Of a stretch of 6,432 bases of DNA, positions 6,026-6,432 are shown piece by piece. The notes under the pieces were generated by a model. It worked only from the letters and a program-made list of their open reading frames with translations. It searched no databases and was not told the DNA's origin. The translations under genes and the position numbers were made by a program. This DNA comes from Phenylobacterium sp. (GTDB lineage: Bacteria > Pseudomonadota > Alphaproteobacteria > Caulobacterales > Caulobacteraceae). The number at the start of each line of letters is the position of its first letter. The first letter of the stretch is position 1. The stretch spans positions 1-6,432 of the forward strand of contig JAQGIX010000090.1 of the NCBI GenBank assembly GCA_028290925.1, in the 5' to 3' direction.

Positions 6026-6432
6026 TTGGGCGTGCAGCACAGTTTGCGTGAAGACCCGCCGCAACTTCGCCAGCCGCCGCCCGGCGCCGTTCACGCGTCG
6101 CGACCGACCCCGATCAGCTGGCGGCTGGTGCTGCGCGTGCTCGCCGTCGGCAGCGTGGTCGCAACCTTCCTCAGCCTGTTCGGTCCCTTCGACGTCCCCT
6201 TCGCGGCCATCGCGGTGCGGGACGCCCAGTACTTCGCCTACAGCTGGATCGGCTCGCTGCTCGGCCTGGCCAGCGTGCGCATCGCCTGGCGCCTCGGTCT
6301 GTGGCCGCGCGGGTTCGCCGTCGTGGGGGCCGTCGCCGGCTTGATCATGGCCGCGCCCATGACGCTGGCCGTCTGGCTGGGCGAGCTTCTCGCCAGCGGC
6401 CATCCTGCGCCGATCAAGGCCTTGCCCACCAT
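6026..6432 (+). CDS. Multi-pass membrane protein, N-terminal part (cut by window edge); possibly the sensor half of a LytTR-type regulator
   Basis: An open plus-strand frame runs off the right edge, giving about 135 residues from the proposed TTG start. After a proline-rich, hydrophilic first 33 residues come hydrophobic segments at about 34-54 (LVLRVLAVGSVV onward), 69-90 and 97-118. They are separated by short loops holding FGPFD (52-56), a WRLG turn (88-91) and WPRG (93-96). This pattern, especially a GPF-type turn after the first segment, reminds me of membrane-anchored LytTR transcription factors of Alphaproteobacteria. The DNA-binding domain would lie beyond the window, so that identity is an inference. 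The gene is divergent from the DUF2306 gene with a 63-base spacer. The start is uncertain among TTG 6026, GTG 6032 and ATG 5978; the in-frame stop at 5942-5944 limits it upstream. The hydrophobic translation favours this frame over the Arg/Ser/Pro-rich alternative. Confidence 0.7.
   Translation, partial: MGVQHSLREDPPQLRQPPPGAVHASRPTPISWRLVLRVLAVGSVVATFLSLFGPFDVPFAAIAVRDAQYFAYSWIGSLLGLASVRIAWRLGLWPRGFAVVGAVAGLIMAAPMTLAVWLGELLASGHPAPIKALPT

Noticed and set aside
6048..6344. A 98-codon plus-strand frame at the right edge starting at a GTG.
   Set aside because: Arg/Ser/Pro/Cys-rich translation. The frame beginning at 6026 gives clean hydrophobic segments with no interruption to the edge and is the better gene.
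1..6432. Looked for insertion sequences, direct repeats, CRISPR arrays, tRNA genes and atypical base composition.
   Set aside because: No transposase, regularly spaced repeats, cloverleaf or AT-rich island seen. Composition appears uniform by eye, so there is no sign of recent transfer.

Overview
This is a GC-rich, gene-dense chromosomal window. Codon usage, the alphaproteobacterial form of SucC (about ten extra residues after the GGRGKG motif compared with E. coli) and the gene content suggest an alphaproteobacterium. Caulobacteraceae (Caulobacter/Phenylobacterium type) is my best guess; this is an inference, because there is no rRNA or other marker to confirm it. I see no mobile element, CRISPR array or tRNA/rRNA gene.

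Layout, left to right. (1) Positions 1-1754, minus strand: the 5' part of sucD (cut by the window edge) and complete sucC, three bases apart. They encode the two subunits of succinyl-CoA synthetase of the TCA cycle. Upstream of sucC is an unusually good sigma70-type promoter (TTGTCA, 17-base spacer, TATAAC; 1820-1848) with a leader of about 60 nt that contains a perfect 14-base palindrome. (2) Positions 1945-5295, minus strand: one gene for a 1116-residue membrane protein that joins a GH18-type glycosidase-like domain, a NodB-type polysaccharide deacetylase and a processive family-2 glycosyltransferase. (3) Positions 5378-5962, minus strand: a 194-residue multi-pass membrane protein of DUF2306 type, which starts at GTG behind a strong Shine-Dalgarno sequence. 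(4) Positions 6026 to the right edge, plus strand: the start of a divergently transcribed multi-pass membrane protein. It is possibly the membrane half of a LytTR-type regulator, but the diagnostic part lies outside the window.

How the genes relate. sucCD is a housekeeping unit with its own promoter and is probably independent of the gene upstream. The fusion protein looks like a self-contained machine that makes, exports, deacetylates and possibly trims an N-acetylhexosamine polymer. It resembles PgaB plus PgaC of the poly-GlcNAc system combined in one chain, and it is the most interesting object here. The DUF2306 gene and the divergent membrane-protein gene share a spacer of about 63 bases that is nearly centred on a perfect 8+6+8 inverted repeat, which suggests a jointly controlled pair. 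The spacers are short, and no stretch over 300 bases lacks a gene.
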